A DNA stretch of 40,703 nucleotides from Oscillatoriales cyanobacterium (GTDB lineage: Bacteria > Cyanobacteriota > Cyanobacteriia > Cyanobacteriales > Microcoleaceae). The stretch spans positions 74,575-115,277 of the forward strand of contig RDYN01000024.1 in assembly GCA_004293365.1 (NCBI GenBank), given 5' to 3'. The position numbers and the translations under genes were made by a program. The notes under the pieces are model-generated. The model made no database searches. It saw nothing but the letters and a program-made list of their open reading frames with translations, and was not told the origin of the DNA. Below, piece after piece: positions 1-7,674 of the stretch (positions are counted from its first letter, which is position 1; every line of letters starts with the position of its first letter).

Positions 1-134
1 TGCGCATTGCGCACCCTACATAATTAGTTTTATGCGCTACTTATAGCCGTAAGGTGCGCATTGCGCACCCTACATAATTAGTTTTATGCGCTACTTATAA
101 CCGTAAGGTGCGCATTGCGCACCCTACATAATTA
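1..134. repeat. 54-bp tandem repeat, about 2.5 copies
   Basis: Copies begin at 1, 55 and 109, exactly 54 bases apart; the third stops after 26 bases. Copies 1 and 2 differ at one base (atagccg versus ataaccg). Each unit holds the palindrome-like core TGCGCATTGCGCACCCTAC. The array reaches the left edge, so its full length is unknown. It lies upstream of the CheC-like gene and shows no coding potential. Confidence 0.9.
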
Positions 135-168
135 AGTTTTCCCTCCAGAAAGCTGGAAATCAATTATA

Positions 169-203
169 AATTACAATTACAATTACAATTACAATTACAA
201 TTA
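169..203. repeat. Hexanucleotide microsatellite (AATTAC)n
   Basis: About 5.8 head-to-tail copies of AATTAC end only 6 bases before the ATG of the CheC-like gene. The array occupies the place where a Shine-Dalgarno sequence would normally sit, and no purine-rich site is visible. Copy-number slippage here could alter spacing or expression of the downstream gene (inference). Confidence 0.9.
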
Positions 204-209
204 AGTCAA

Positions 210-1223
210 ATGAAAACCTACTCAAAACCAATTTCATTAATTCTGATTGGAGGCTTTTCGGATTCAGAAAATCAGATATTGCGCGAAACCTTAAAAGCAG
301 ACGAATATGTATTTGCCGCAACTACAGATTTATACACTTGCTTAGATATTGCTGAGTGCCACCATCCCAAAGCTGTACTGCTAAATTTTGCAGCCATAGA
401 ACACAATTATTTAGCAATTATCCAATTCTTGGAACTATTGCAAATACCCACGATTATTCTCAGCGACGAGTTAGCAAAAAATATGATTCAGTATTTGTCT
501 CTAGCAGGAATATTCGCAACTCTCAAAAAAACTAACAATGAATTAGAATTGCGGCACACCGTGGCAACTGCGGCTTATCCAAATAACGCCGATGCCATTA
601 ATTCCCACAGTCAAATGCGGAATTTCAACCTAGGCAAGCTCGAAACCGGAAAACACACCAAATTACAAGATGTTGTCAACAAAGCCATCGGCACAGCAGT
701 TTCTCAGATGAGCGAAATGATCGACTGTGAGGTAGAATTTGAAATTCCTTCATCCCAAGCGCTGTCCCCGATATTTTTGCAAAAAAACCTAATTCAAAGC
801 TTGGGAAAAAACCTAATAGCTGTAGCGCAGCTTGATTTTAACGGCAATTTATCCGGTTCGGCTCAGATGTTGTTTTCCTGCGAGGCTGCTGATGCTCTTG
901 TTTTAGCTCTCAACGGCGGTGGCGATGTGGCGAGCGAGGAATTCAAGCAAGATAAGGCCGACATTATGGGGGAAATTGGCAATTTAGCTATTAGCGGTAT
1001 TGTCGGCACGTTTAGCAATACCTTAAAATACAATCTTGGTTATGTAGTTCCCCACTATATAGAAGGTTCAGCAGAGGAAATATTTAGCGCTATGAATTTT
1101 AATATGCGCTCAACAATTCTACTGTTTATGTCTCATTTTAAAATTATAGATATTGGCGTAGAAGGCGATTTAATTCTGTTTTTTCAAGCTCGCTTACTGC
1201 TCGATTTGTTATTTCGAGTTTAA
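210..1223 (+). CDS. Degenerate receiver fused to CheC-type phosphatase
   Basis: A 337-aa protein. The C-terminal half (about 150-337) carries the CheC/CheX/FliY active-site signature D-x3-E-x2-N-x22-P exactly: D251, E255, N258 and P281. In this family E and N position the water that removes the phosphoryl group from CheY-P. The N-terminal ~120 residues have the alternating strand/helix pattern of a response-regulator receiver, but the acidic pocket is missing and the usual phospho-acceptor Asp position reads Asn (N59, in AVLLNF), so it is probably a pseudo-receiver. Six bases separate its stop from cheB, so the two genes are almost certainly co-transcribed. No cheA, cheW, cheR or cheD lies nearby. 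The ATG follows the AATTAC array without a clear ribosome site. The CheC fold is well supported; the pseudo-receiver assignment is less certain. Confidence 0.82.
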   Translation: MKTYSKPISLILIGGFSDSENQILRETLKADEYVFAATTDLYTCLDIAECHHPKAVLLNFAAIEHNYLAIIQFLELLQIPTIILSDELAKNMIQYLSLAGIFATLKKTNNELELRHTVATAAYPNNADAINSHSQMRNFNLGKLETGKHTKLQDVVNKAIGTAVSQMSEMIDCEVEFEIPSSQALSPIFLQKNLIQSLGKNLIAVAQLDFNGNLSGSAQMLFSCEAADALVLALNGGGDVASEEFKQDKADIMGEIGNLAISGIVGTFSNTLKYNLGYVVPHYIEGSAEEIFSAMNFNMRSTILLFMSHFKIIDIGVEGDLILFFQARLLLDLLFRV

Positions 1224-1229
1224 TCCAAA

Positions 1230-2333
1230 ATGCCCAAGATTAAGATTTTAATTGTTGATGATTCGGTAGTGGTGCGCCGATTGTTAAGTAACGTACTCGA
1301 CGGCGATGCAGCACTGGAAGTTGTGGGGACTGCACCCAACGGTAAAATTGCTTTAGCCAAGATTTCTCAGGTGCATCCAGATTTGATTGTGCTGGATGTG
1401 GAAATGCCGGAAATGGACGGTTTGGAGACGCTGGCGGCAATCCGAAAAATTGACGGGAATATTCCTGTAATTATGTTTAGCGCGCTCACAGATTTGGGTG
1501 CTGTTGCTACTTTAAATGCTCTGGCGCTGGGTGCTACTGATTACGTGACTAAGCCTCACAATATGAAGAGCAAGGAAGCGGCGCTAGAACACATCCGCGA
1601 GCAATTGATTCCGAAGATTAAGGTTTTTTGCGATCGCGGCAATAGGCAAAAATTGGCTAATATTAGAGTACCGGAACAGCAGAATGTTTCTCCTGCTACA
1701 AAATCGCCAATTCAGCCAGCTTTTGTATCGTCTAATTTCGCGGTAAATATTAAGTCTAAAGTCGAACTTCTGGCGATTGGGGCTTCGACGGGTGGGCCAA
1801 ATGCTTTGGAAACTGTTTTGCAGAGTTTGTCGGCTAATTTCCCTGTACCAATTGTCATTGTGCAGCATATGCCGCCGGTTTTTACGAAGCGTTTGGCCGA
1901 TCGACTAACCGAAAAGTGCAAAATTAGAGTGGAGGAAGCTGTGACGGGAGCTATTGTTGAGCCTGGAGTTGCTTGGATAGCGCCCGGTGATTACCACATG
2001 GTGCTGGAAAAACAGGGCTTTGGGGCGCGAATTCGCACCCATCAAGAGGCGCGGGAAAATTCTTGTCGCCCTGCTGTTGACGTGCTGTTTCGATCGGCTG
2101 CTAAGATTTACGGTGCTGGGGTTTTGGGTGTGGTGTTGACTGGAATGGGGCAGGATGGGCTGCTGGGCTGTCAGAATATCCGGGAGGCTGGGGGTAAGAT
2201 TATTGTTCAAGATGAGGCTAGCAGCGTTGTCTGGGGGATGCCGGGAAGTGTGGTTAATTCTGGTTTTGCCGATCGAGTGGTATCCTTACAAGACATGGCA
2301 GCCGAAATTATCGATCGAGTTATTAGTCATTAG
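1230..2333 (+). CDS. cheB: Protein-glutamate methylesterase/deamidase CheB
   Basis: A 367-aa protein with classic CheB architecture. An N-terminal receiver has D10/D11, phospho-acceptor D56 (VLDVEMP) and K108; a linker of about 60 residues leads to the methylesterase domain with Ser186 (GASTGGP), His213 (VQHMPP) and Asp309 (GMGQDG) as the catalytic triad. It removes methyl groups from glutamates of chemoreceptors, with phosphorylation of the receiver relieving inhibition. It is the second gene of a two-gene unit with the CheC-like phosphatase, starting 6 bases after it. Pairing CheB with a CheC-type phosphatase suggests local dephosphorylation of the CheB receiver (inference). The stop codon lies inside a heptamer repeat array. 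Confidence 0.96.
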   Translation: MPKIKILIVDDSVVVRRLLSNVLDGDAALEVVGTAPNGKIALAKISQVHPDLIVLDVEMPEMDGLETLAAIRKIDGNIPVIMFSALTDLGAVATLNALALGATDYVTKPHNMKSKEAALEHIREQLIPKIKVFCDRGNRQKLANIRVPEQQNVSPATKSPIQPAFVSSNFAVNIKSKVELLAIGASTGGPNALETVLQSLSANFPVPIVIVQHMPPVFTKRLADRLTEKCKIRVEEAVTGAIVEPGVAWIAPGDYHMVLEKQGFGARIRTHQEARENSCRPAVDVLFRSAAKIYGAGVLGVVLTGMGQDGLLGCQNIREAGGKIIVQDEASSVVWGMPGSVVNSGFADRVVSLQDMAAEIIDRVISH

Positions 2334-2366
2334 TCAGCAGTCATTAGTCAGCAGTCATTAGTCATT
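2325..2366. repeat. Six tandem heptamers AGTCATT/AGTCAGC
   Basis: Six head-to-tail 7-mers (AGTCATT, AGTCAGC, AGTCATT, AGTCAGC, AGTCATT, AGTCATT) begin inside the last codons of cheB and supply its TAG stop (2331-2333). Simple heptamer arrays of this kind are common in filamentous cyanobacterial genomes. Confidence 0.9.
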
Positions 2367-2394
2367 GGTTAGTTGCTACAAATTCTCTTCGGAT

Positions 2395-2477
2395 CGATGC
2401 CCTGTTTGGCCGATGCCCTGTTTGCCCCATGCCCCATGCCCAATTCCCAATTCCCAATTCCCCATTCCCAATTTCCA
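2395..2477. repeat. Low-complexity ATGCCC / CAATTCC repeat leader
   Basis: A C-rich, guanine-poor array made first of GATGCCCTGTTTG-like and CCCATGC units, then of CAATTCC heptamers. It ends exactly at the chosen ATG of the next gene. Reading through it gives a low-complexity N-terminal extension (PNSQFPIPHSQ-like), which is why the start inside the array was not used. Confidence 0.8.
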
Positions 2478-3602
2478 ATGTCTAGACCAACATTATATAT
2501 TGCCATCACCAATCATGGATTCGGCCATGCCGTCCGAGTTTCTTCCGTAGCTGCAAAAATTCAAGAATTAAATCCAGATATCTTACTAATTATTACAACA
2601 ACTGCGCCTCGCTGGCTGCTAGAATGTTATATTACTGGCGATTTTATCCTCCGTCCGCGCGCTTTTGATGTCGGAGTCGTGCAGGCTGACAGTTTGCATA
2701 TGGATAAAGAGGCAACTCTAGAAAAATTGCGGGAAATTCGGAAAAACCAAAATTCCATAATTGCCGGCGAAGTTAATTTTATCAAGCAAAATCGCGTGGG
2801 TTTGGTGCTGGCAGATATTCCTCCTTTAGCAACGCGAATGGCAGCAGCGGCTGGGGTTCCTTGCTGGATGATGAGCAATTTTGGGTGGGATTTTATCTAT
2901 CGAGATTGGGGCGGAGAGTTTGACGAAATGGCGGATTGGATTGGTGAATGTTTCGGAAAGTGCGATCGACTTTTTCGTCTCCCTTTACACGAACCGATGC
3001 CAGCTTTCCCAAATATTCAAGATGTCGGTTTGACTGGCGGCAATCCCCGCTACAGCAATGATAAGATTCGGGAAGTATTTGGAATTGAATCACCGACGGA
3101 AAAAACTGTATTGCTGACTTTTGGCGGACTGGGTTTAGAGGCAATTCCTTATCACAATTTACAGCAATTTAGCGATTGGCAATTTATCACTTTTGATGCG
3201 GGTGCTCCCGATTTGCCGAATTTGATTAGAGTCAAACATCCGCAGTTTGCACAATCTTTCCCAATTTTACCGCGCCCGGTCGATATGATGCCTGTCTGCG
3301 GGCGCTTGGTTTCTAAACCGGGATACAGCACTTTTTCGGAAGCTTTGCGTTTGGAAATACCTGTTGTTTCTATTATGAGAGATGGTTTTGCGGAAGCTGC
3401 TGTGTTGTTGGAATGGCTGAAAAATTATGCGGAACATCAAGTTGTGACGGCGGCGGAGTTTTTTGAGGGGGATTGGGGGTTTTTGCACAAGCCCCTGCAC
3501 CCGCCCCGTTTGTCGGATAAGTTGGATAAGCGCGGTACGGAGGATCTCGCCCAAGCTGTTGTAGACTATTTTAAAGATGGCGATCGGGATGACGGTGATT
3601 AG
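2478..3602 (+). CDS. MurG-like GT-B glycosyltransferase-type protein
   Basis: A 374-aa protein with the outline of a GT-B glycosyltransferase. It opens with a strand plus NHGFGHA loop (residues 10-17), resembling the GxGH acceptor-side loop of MurG-type enzymes, and has a C-terminal KPGYSTFSEAL segment typical of the nucleotide-sugar side. Donor and acceptor are unknown. The open frame extends 35 codons upstream, but that part is encoded by the simple-repeat array, so ATG 2478 (MSRPTLYIAI) is the likely start. The last residues (GDRDDGD) are Asp-rich and abut the first copy of a dispersed two-hairpin repeat, so the repeat may have reshaped the C-terminus. It stands alone between repeats. Confidence 0.7.
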   Translation: MSRPTLYIAITNHGFGHAVRVSSVAAKIQELNPDILLIITTTAPRWLLECYITGDFILRPRAFDVGVVQADSLHMDKEATLEKLREIRKNQNSIIAGEVNFIKQNRVGLVLADIPPLATRMAAAAGVPCWMMSNFGWDFIYRDWGGEFDEMADWIGECFGKCDRLFRLPLHEPMPAFPNIQDVGLTGGNPRYSNDKIREVFGIESPTEKTVLLTFGGLGLEAIPYHNLQQFSDWQFITFDAGAPDLPNLIRVKHPQFAQSFPILPRPVDMMPVCGRLVSKPGYSTFSEALRLEIPVVSIMRDGFAEAAVLLEWLKNYAEHQVVTAAEFFEGDWGFLHKPLHPPRLSDKLDKRGTEDLAQAVVDYFKDGDRDDGD

Positions 3603-3605
3603 GAA

Positions 3606-3673
3606 GACGGCGATTGAAATCGCGCCTACACAAACAATGTCGGCCTCCGCCGACTCAAGAGTTTTGCAAACAG
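3606..3673. repeat. Two-hairpin dispersed repeat, copy A1
   Basis: A 68-bp unit with hairpin 1 GCGAT-TGAA-ATCGC, linker CTACACAAACAAT and hairpin 2 GTCGGC-CTCC-GCCGAC. It is repeated almost exactly at 3736-3802 (one T fewer). Related copies with altered but still paired stems lie at 27114-27168 and 32391-32528. It begins 3 bases after the glycosyltransferase-type stop codon. Confidence 0.88.
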
Positions 3674-3708
3674 CGATTGAAGATTTTTGCAAACAATTTC
3701 ATCCAAAA

Positions 3709-3731
3709 TCTAAAATCTAAAATCTAAAATC
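3709..3731. repeat. AAAATCT heptamer array
   Basis: About three head-to-tail AAAATCT units lie between the two copies of the 68-bp repeat. No gene lies in 3603-3917; this 315-base stretch is filled by repeats. Confidence 0.8.
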
Positions 3732-3735
3732 GAGT

Positions 3736-3802
3736 GACGGCGATTGAAATCGCGCCTACACAAACAATGTCGGCCTCCGCCGACTCAAGAGTTTGCAAAC
3801 AG
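3736..3802. repeat. Two-hairpin dispersed repeat, copy A2
   Basis: Near-identical duplicate of 3606-3673, differing by one T in the run after CTCAAGAG. Both hairpins are intact. Direct duplication within 130 bp suggests recent local duplication rather than independent insertion. Confidence 0.88.
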
Positions 3803-3834
3803 TCTCATTGAATGTTTAAAATATTAGATGGTTT

Positions 3835-3884
3835 GTAGTGAGGACTTCAGTCCTCTCTTTTTTGAGGACTGAAGTCCTCACTAC
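3835..3884. repeat. Palindromic element, 21-bp perfect arms
   Basis: Left arm 3835-3855 (starting GTAGTGAGGACTTCAG) and right arm 3864-3884 are perfect reverse complements around an 8-base T-rich loop; each arm also contains the inner palindrome GAGGACTTCAGTCCTC. Relatives lie at 10549-10600 and 22458-22506. A TATAAT hexamer (3891-3896) follows directly, 22 bases before yjbQ, so the element may shape that promoter (inference). Confidence 0.9.
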
Positions 3885-3917
3885 GAACCTTATAATGGTT
3901 ATTTTACCGGATATGAT

Positions 3918-4334
3918 ATGCTTCATCACCAGGAAATACTCAAAATTAAAACTACAGGCAAGTCGCTGTACAATATCAGTCTTAAGATAGAAGATGCGGT
4001 AGCAAATTCAGGTATTAAAACGGGACTTTGTAGCTTGTTTTTGCGCCACACTTCTGCTAGCTTGGTGATTCAAGAAAATGCTGACCCGGATGTACTCACG
4101 GATTTGGCTAATTTTTTAGCTAAACTGGTACCGGAGGGCGCCAATTACATTCACGATGCGGAAGGCCCCGACGATATGCCCGCCCACATTCGCACTGCGC
4201 TGACTCATACTTCCGAACAAATCCCGATCGCACGCGGTAGATTATTGTTAGGAACTTGGCAGGGAATTTACCTGTGGGAACACCGCCAGCGGGGCCACAT
4301 TCGGGAATTGGTTGTTCACGTCAGCGGCATTTGA
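3918..4334 (+). CDS. yjbQ: YjbQ/UPF0047 family protein
   Basis: A 138-aa protein matching the whole length of the YjbQ (UPF0047) family. Recognisable segments are FLRHTSASLVIQENADPDV (conserved His44 and Asn54), HIRTALTHTSEQIPI (about 90-104), and LGTWQGIYLWEHR with the closing RELVVHV. The family forms compact trimers with a metal-binding His cluster; members have been linked to secondary thiamine-phosphate synthase activity, but the physiological role is unsettled. The ATG at 3918 follows a TATAAT and lies beside the palindromic element. The last 14 bases overlap the 3' end of the convergent SOUL-family gene. Confidence 0.9.
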   Translation: MLHHQEILKIKTTGKSLYNISLKIEDAVANSGIKTGLCSLFLRHTSASLVIQENADPDVLTDLANFLAKLVPEGANYIHDAEGPDDMPAHIRTALTHTSEQIPIARGRLLLGTWQGIYLWEHRQRGHIRELVVHVSGI

Positions 4335-4836
4335 CCGGAATTTGTACTTCGCTGATTTTAGTCGCTTCCGGTGTCATCGGAGAATTGTAAAAAAAGCGGC
4401 GCGGCGGCCCGACTATTTCGTATTCGGGATGTTGTTGAAGCCAATCTTTGAGTTGGGAGAGGTTATTTTCGTAGCTTTCCCAAGTGTAGGCGCCGCCCAC
4501 GCCGATACTGACAACTGTCATCGGTGAAGTATCAGTAATTTCCACAGCAGGGTTAACGCTGGTGGGGGCGATATTTGGTGCGGGATACAGGAATGAAACT
4601 TCTGCAACAGGCACTCCATTGATTTGCTCGGAAGTTGCTGTGTAGCGCGCTTCTACTGGGGTTGTCATCGCAATTTGGTTGTTGCTGATGTGTTGAAATA
4701 AAGGATTGAAAGCGATTCCTGTCGCTTGTCGCAAATCGCCCGCGTGGGTGTAGGTGACAGCCCGGTACTGAGGATATTGCTTAATTTCTATGACGCCAAT
4801 CTGTGCGGGTTCAGGAAATCCACTTGGTAATACCAT
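4321..4836 (-). CDS. SOUL/GyrI-like heme-binding family protein
   Basis: A 171-aa protein with no evident signal peptide. The SOUL/HEBP family hallmark IAMTTPVE is at 55-62, preceded by the usual Y-x-A-x-TY...F..LF..I block. The C-terminus RRFFYNSPMTPE corresponds to the terminal region of the fold. Members bind heme or tetrapyrroles, or use the related GyrI-like small-molecule pocket; the ligand here is unknown. It converges on yjbQ, the two coding ends overlapping by 14 bases, so transcripts from both strands must overlap at their 3' ends. Confidence 0.8.
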   Translation of the reverse strand: MVLPSGFPEPAQIGVIEIKQYPQYRAVTYTHAGDLRQATGIAFNPLFQHISNNQIAMTTPVEARYTATSEQINGVPVAEVSFLYPAPNIAPTSVNPAVEITDTSPMTVVSIGVGGAYTWESYENNLSQLKDWLQQHPEYEIVGPPRRFFYNSPMTPEATKISEVQIPVKCR

Positions 4837-4914
4837 TTTTGATGTTTGATTTGAGATTTTACACTAAAGAATGAGGAAAGACTTATTCTGCAAGGGTTTG
4901 AAACTTGCTGGCAG

Positions 4915-4942
4915 TTGCATTGTTTTTGGCAAATGTTATAAA
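4915..4942 (+). promoter_or_regulatory. Candidate sigma70 promoter for the EAL gene
   Basis: TTGCAT (4915-4920), 16 bases, then TATAAA (4937-4942). This is the best promoter-like pair in the 424-base gap 4837-5260 between the SOUL gene and the receiver-EAL gene, and would give a leader of about 310 bases. No riboswitch or RNA gene was recognised in that leader. A weak TTG-started frame of 119 codons crosses it and ends in an ATGA overlap with the EAL gene, but it has no family resemblance. Confidence 0.35.
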
Positions 4943-5260
4943 TAGGTTGAGATTGTTTGCAGACGATCGCTCTAGTGGCACAATCAGTTTAGCAGTTATT
5001 CAGGGTGCTGCTAACTGTCGATCGCCTAGAATTAAGTTTAGAGATTTATTAACTAACCTCGTAATAATACGGACGGCGCTAAGTAAGCAGAGAAACATTA
5101 ATCAAGTGGTCCTTGAAAAATTAGCGTTTTTCTGGGGTGTCTGCTATTTGTGTCGGAAAATATTCCGCTGTGAAGTCGATCGATCTGTGGGTTCTCAGCT
5201 ATTCTCACGCCGATCGGGTTCCACAGCAGAGTCAATTATATCGCTTTCAGGGAATGACAT

Positions 5261-6466
5261 ATGAACAAGATTCTAGTGATTGAGGACGATCGAGTAATTC
5301 GCGAGAATATTCTCAAACTCCTCAAAGCTGAAGGTTACGACGTGACAGGTGCAGAAAATGGAGCGATGGGCTTAAATGCGGCGGTGTCAAATCTTCCCGA
5401 CGTGATTCTTTGCGACGTGATGATGCCGCAACTTGACGGGTACGGGGTGCTGGAGGCATTGCGATCGCATCCTGTTACTGCTACAGTACCTTTTGTGTTT
5501 CTGACCGGTAAAGCCGATCGATCCGAAGTGCGGCAAGGCATGGAATTGGGTGCAGATGATTACCTGACGAAGCCTTTTACTAAAGCTGAACTTGTGGGCG
5601 CCGTATCGAGCCGCTTGAAAAAACAAGCAGCTTTGGCCAAACAGCAGGATAATTTGCGATCGCAAAGCAACGAATTGCTGCAAGAAGCCGCAGATAAATT
5701 AGAGCAGATAAAAACAAATCTGTGCGGCGCCCTGGATCGACAAGAATTCCAAGTTTACTATCAGCCGCAGATCGATGTTCAGACGGGTCAAATTATGAGC
5801 GCCGAAGCCTTAGTGCGCTGGCTGCATCCAGAAAAAGGGCTGATTTCGCCCGCCGAATTTATTCCAGATGCTGAAGCAACTGGTTTCATCGTACAATTAG
5901 GCGAATGGGTTTTGCAAACAGCTTGCAGGCAAATGCAAGTTTGGCAAAATGCTGGTTTTTCCTTGGAGCAAATAGCGGTGAATCTGTCCCCGCGCCAATT
6001 TTACCAACCGGATCTCAGCAGCAGAGTTGCCGAAATTTTAGCAGAAATTGGTTTAGCACCGAGCAGTTTGGAATTAGAACTCACCGAAAGTATGATGGTG
6101 AAGGATGCCGAAAGTGCGATCGCTACTTTGCAACAATTGAAAGATTTAGGAATTTCTATCTCTATTGACGATTTCGGCACAGGCTATTCTTCCTTAAGCT
6201 ATCTCACACAATACCCCTTCGATGTTTTAAAAATCGATCGCTGTTTTATCACCAATATCACCGACGGTTGCGCCAATGCAGCAATTGTAAAAGCGATTAT
6301 TGAAATGGCGCACAGTCTCTGTCTTGAGGTAATTGCCGAAGGAGTTGAGACAGAAGCAGAAAGAGATTTTCTCTGGCGCTACGAGTGCGATGCCATGCAA
6401 GGATATTTGTTCAGCCCTCCCGTGCCCGCAGTGGATTTTGAGGAGTTGCTGGTGTCGGGCAAATAG
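5261..6466 (+). CDS. Response regulator with EAL c-di-GMP phosphodiesterase
   Basis: A 401-aa protein. The receiver (1-120) has D9/D10, phospho-acceptor D52 (ILCDVMMP) and K104. A short coiled coil (about 125-150) leads to the EAL domain. Residues needed for hydrolysis are present: E182 of the EAL motif (AEALVRW), the NLSPRQF Asn, ELTES, D303/D304 (DDFGTGYSS), K324 (LKIDR) and E360 (EGVETE). It is therefore predicted to be an active enzyme linearising c-di-GMP to pGpG under phosphorylation control, in the cytoplasm. There is no GGDEF domain. No cognate kinase is adjacent; the two kinases in the window lie 18 and 30 kb away. The ATG overlaps the TGA of a doubtful upstream frame. Confidence 0.93.
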   Translation: MNKILVIEDDRVIRENILKLLKAEGYDVTGAENGAMGLNAAVSNLPDVILCDVMMPQLDGYGVLEALRSHPVTATVPFVFLTGKADRSEVRQGMELGADDYLTKPFTKAELVGAVSSRLKKQAALAKQQDNLRSQSNELLQEAADKLEQIKTNLCGALDRQEFQVYYQPQIDVQTGQIMSAEALVRWLHPEKGLISPAEFIPDAEATGFIVQLGEWVLQTACRQMQVWQNAGFSLEQIAVNLSPRQFYQPDLSSRVAEILAEIGLAPSSLELELTESMMVKDAESAIATLQQLKDLGISISIDDFGTGYSSLSYLTQYPFDVLKIDRCFITNITDGCANAAIVKAIIEMAHSLCLEVIAEGVETEAERDFLWRYECDAMQGYLFSPPVPAVDFEELLVSGK

Positions 6467-6519
6467 AAAATTGGTGAATTCAATATTTGTTCTCTAATTA
6501 AGTGCGATCGGGGTGGAAT

Positions 6520-7365
6520 ATGGTTTTAGAATCCAGCAGTAACGTTGACTCGCTCAAATCAAGCATAAAAAAAAATAAGGATATTTACATAGCTGTTAAA
6601 CTAACTCTAGCGATACTGTTCTTAGCTATTATGTCCAATTTTTTTGTCACCGTCAACGCTGGAGAAAGGGGCGTGATGATGCAGTTTGGTAAAGTGCAAG
6701 AACAGGTACTTCCCGAAGGAATTCACGTAATATTCCCCATAGTTTATACCGTACAAAAGTTGAGCGTGCGAGTGCAGAAACAGGAAATTTCCGCTGAAGC
6801 TTCATCAAAAGATTTGCAAGATGTGTTCGCAGATGTAGCGCTAAACTGGCACATTATCCCAGAAGAAGCAAATGCTATTTTTCAACAAATAGGTGACGAA
6901 GAAGCCGCGATCGAACGCATTATCGATCCGGCAGTTGAAGAAGTCTTAAAAGCAGTCATAGCGAAATACACGGCTGAAGAAATTATTACTAAACGGGGAG
7001 AAGTTAAAGCCGGAGTTGATGATTCTTTGACCTTGAGGCTGCTTGCATATCACATTGCCGTTGACGATATTTCTTTAGTCCACGTTCACTTTTCCGAGCG
7101 GTTTAGCGATGCGGTGGAGGCGAAACAAATTGCCGAACAGGAAGCAAAAAGAGGGGAGTTTTTAGCGCTGAAGGCTGCAAAAGAGGCGGAGGCTAAGGTG
7201 AATTTAGCTAAAGGAGAAGCCGAAGTACAAAGATTGCTGCGGGACAATTTGACGCCCGAACTGTTGGAAAGGCAAGCTATAGAAAAATGGAACGGGAAAT
7301 TGCCGCTGATTGTTGGTGATGGCAGTAAAAATTTATTGGACTTGAGGAAATTAGTTGAGAGATAA
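6520..7365 (+). CDS. SPFH/band-7 (prohibitin-like) membrane protein
   Basis: A 281-aa protein from ATG 6520, which has a purine-rich GGGGTGGAAT upstream; a GTG 18 bases earlier would add MRSGWN. One hydrophobic anchor (about 20-42) is followed by an SPFH domain opening with VNAGERGVMMQFGKVQEQVLPEG, typical of prohibitin/HflK-like proteins. The C-terminal third is Ala/Glu/Lys-rich and probably coiled coil (AKQIAEQEAKRGE...KAAKEAEAK). Such proteins oligomerise into membrane rings that organise proteases or microdomains. There is no NfeD or FtsH neighbour to specify the partner. Confidence 0.88.
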   Translation: MVLESSSNVDSLKSSIKKNKDIYIAVKLTLAILFLAIMSNFFVTVNAGERGVMMQFGKVQEQVLPEGIHVIFPIVYTVQKLSVRVQKQEISAEASSKDLQDVFADVALNWHIIPEEANAIFQQIGDEEAAIERIIDPAVEEVLKAVIAKYTAEEIITKRGEVKAGVDDSLTLRLLAYHIAVDDISLVHVHFSERFSDAVEAKQIAEQEAKRGEFLALKAAKEAEAKVNLAKGEAEVQRLLRDNLTPELLERQAIEKWNGKLPLIVGDGSKNLLDLRKLVER

Positions 7366-7372
7366 TTATAAT

Positions 7373-7501
7373 CCAATACACTTGGATTAACACTGTTTAT
7401 CTCCCGCAGATCCCCCTAAATCCCCCTTAGGTCGGGGGACTTTAAGAACTCTCTTGTTCCCCCCTTTTTAAGGGGGGTTAGGGGGGATCGGGCCGTATTG
7501 G
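7373..7501. repeat. MITE-like repeat with CCAATAC ends, copy B1
   Basis: Bounded by CCAATAC (7373-7379) and its complement GTATTGG (7495-7501). It contains a C-rich/G-rich hairpin core (CCCCCCTTTTTAAGGGGGG). Relatives are at 14465-14556 (same orientation) and about 12946-13022 (reverse). The shared left part reads CTTGG-A/G-TTAA..CTGTTTAT. No ORF inside. It may terminate transcription of the SPFH gene. Confidence 0.75.
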
Positions 7502-7545
7502 TTGCAGGTTGTATGAATGCTTCCAAATAGCTACCAATTATCAAT

Positions 7546-7660
7546 TACAGCAGTTTTCAAGTTTATGAAGTACACCCCTCCAAACCCGGGGCGGGCACGG
7601 GGGCACCGCCCCTACAGAAACCGGCTTTCTCTCTACCTCGCTTACCTGAAAACTGCTGTA
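7546..7660. repeat. Inverted-repeat element with 14-bp arms
   Basis: Arms TACAGCAGTTTTCA (7546-7559) and TGAAAACTGCTGTA (7647-7660) enclose about 87 bases holding a GC-rich stem (GGGGCGGGC...GCCCCTAC). Variants of CAATTATCAATTAC flank both ends, which could be a remnant target duplication. It sits between the ends of the SPFH gene (plus) and the LysR gene (minus). This and the preceding repeat fill the whole gap 7366-7674. Confidence 0.75.
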
Positions 7661-7674
7661 TCAATTACCAATTA

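Noticed and set aside
2325-2366. Regular short repeats resembling an array
   Set aside because: Units are 7 bases without spacers, so this is a simple-sequence array and not CRISPR. No other spaced repeat pattern or cas gene is present.
2373-2477. N-terminal extension of the glycosyltransferase-like protein
   Set aside because: The extra 35 codons are encoded by CCCATGC/CAATTCC simple repeats and give low-complexity sequence; conserved sequence starts at ATG 2478.
4905-5264. A 119-codon frame ending in an ATGA overlap with the receiver-EAL gene
   Set aside because: It starts at TTG without a ribosome site, has no family resemblance and covers the likely promoter and leader of the EAL gene. 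The overlap is suggestive but not enough.
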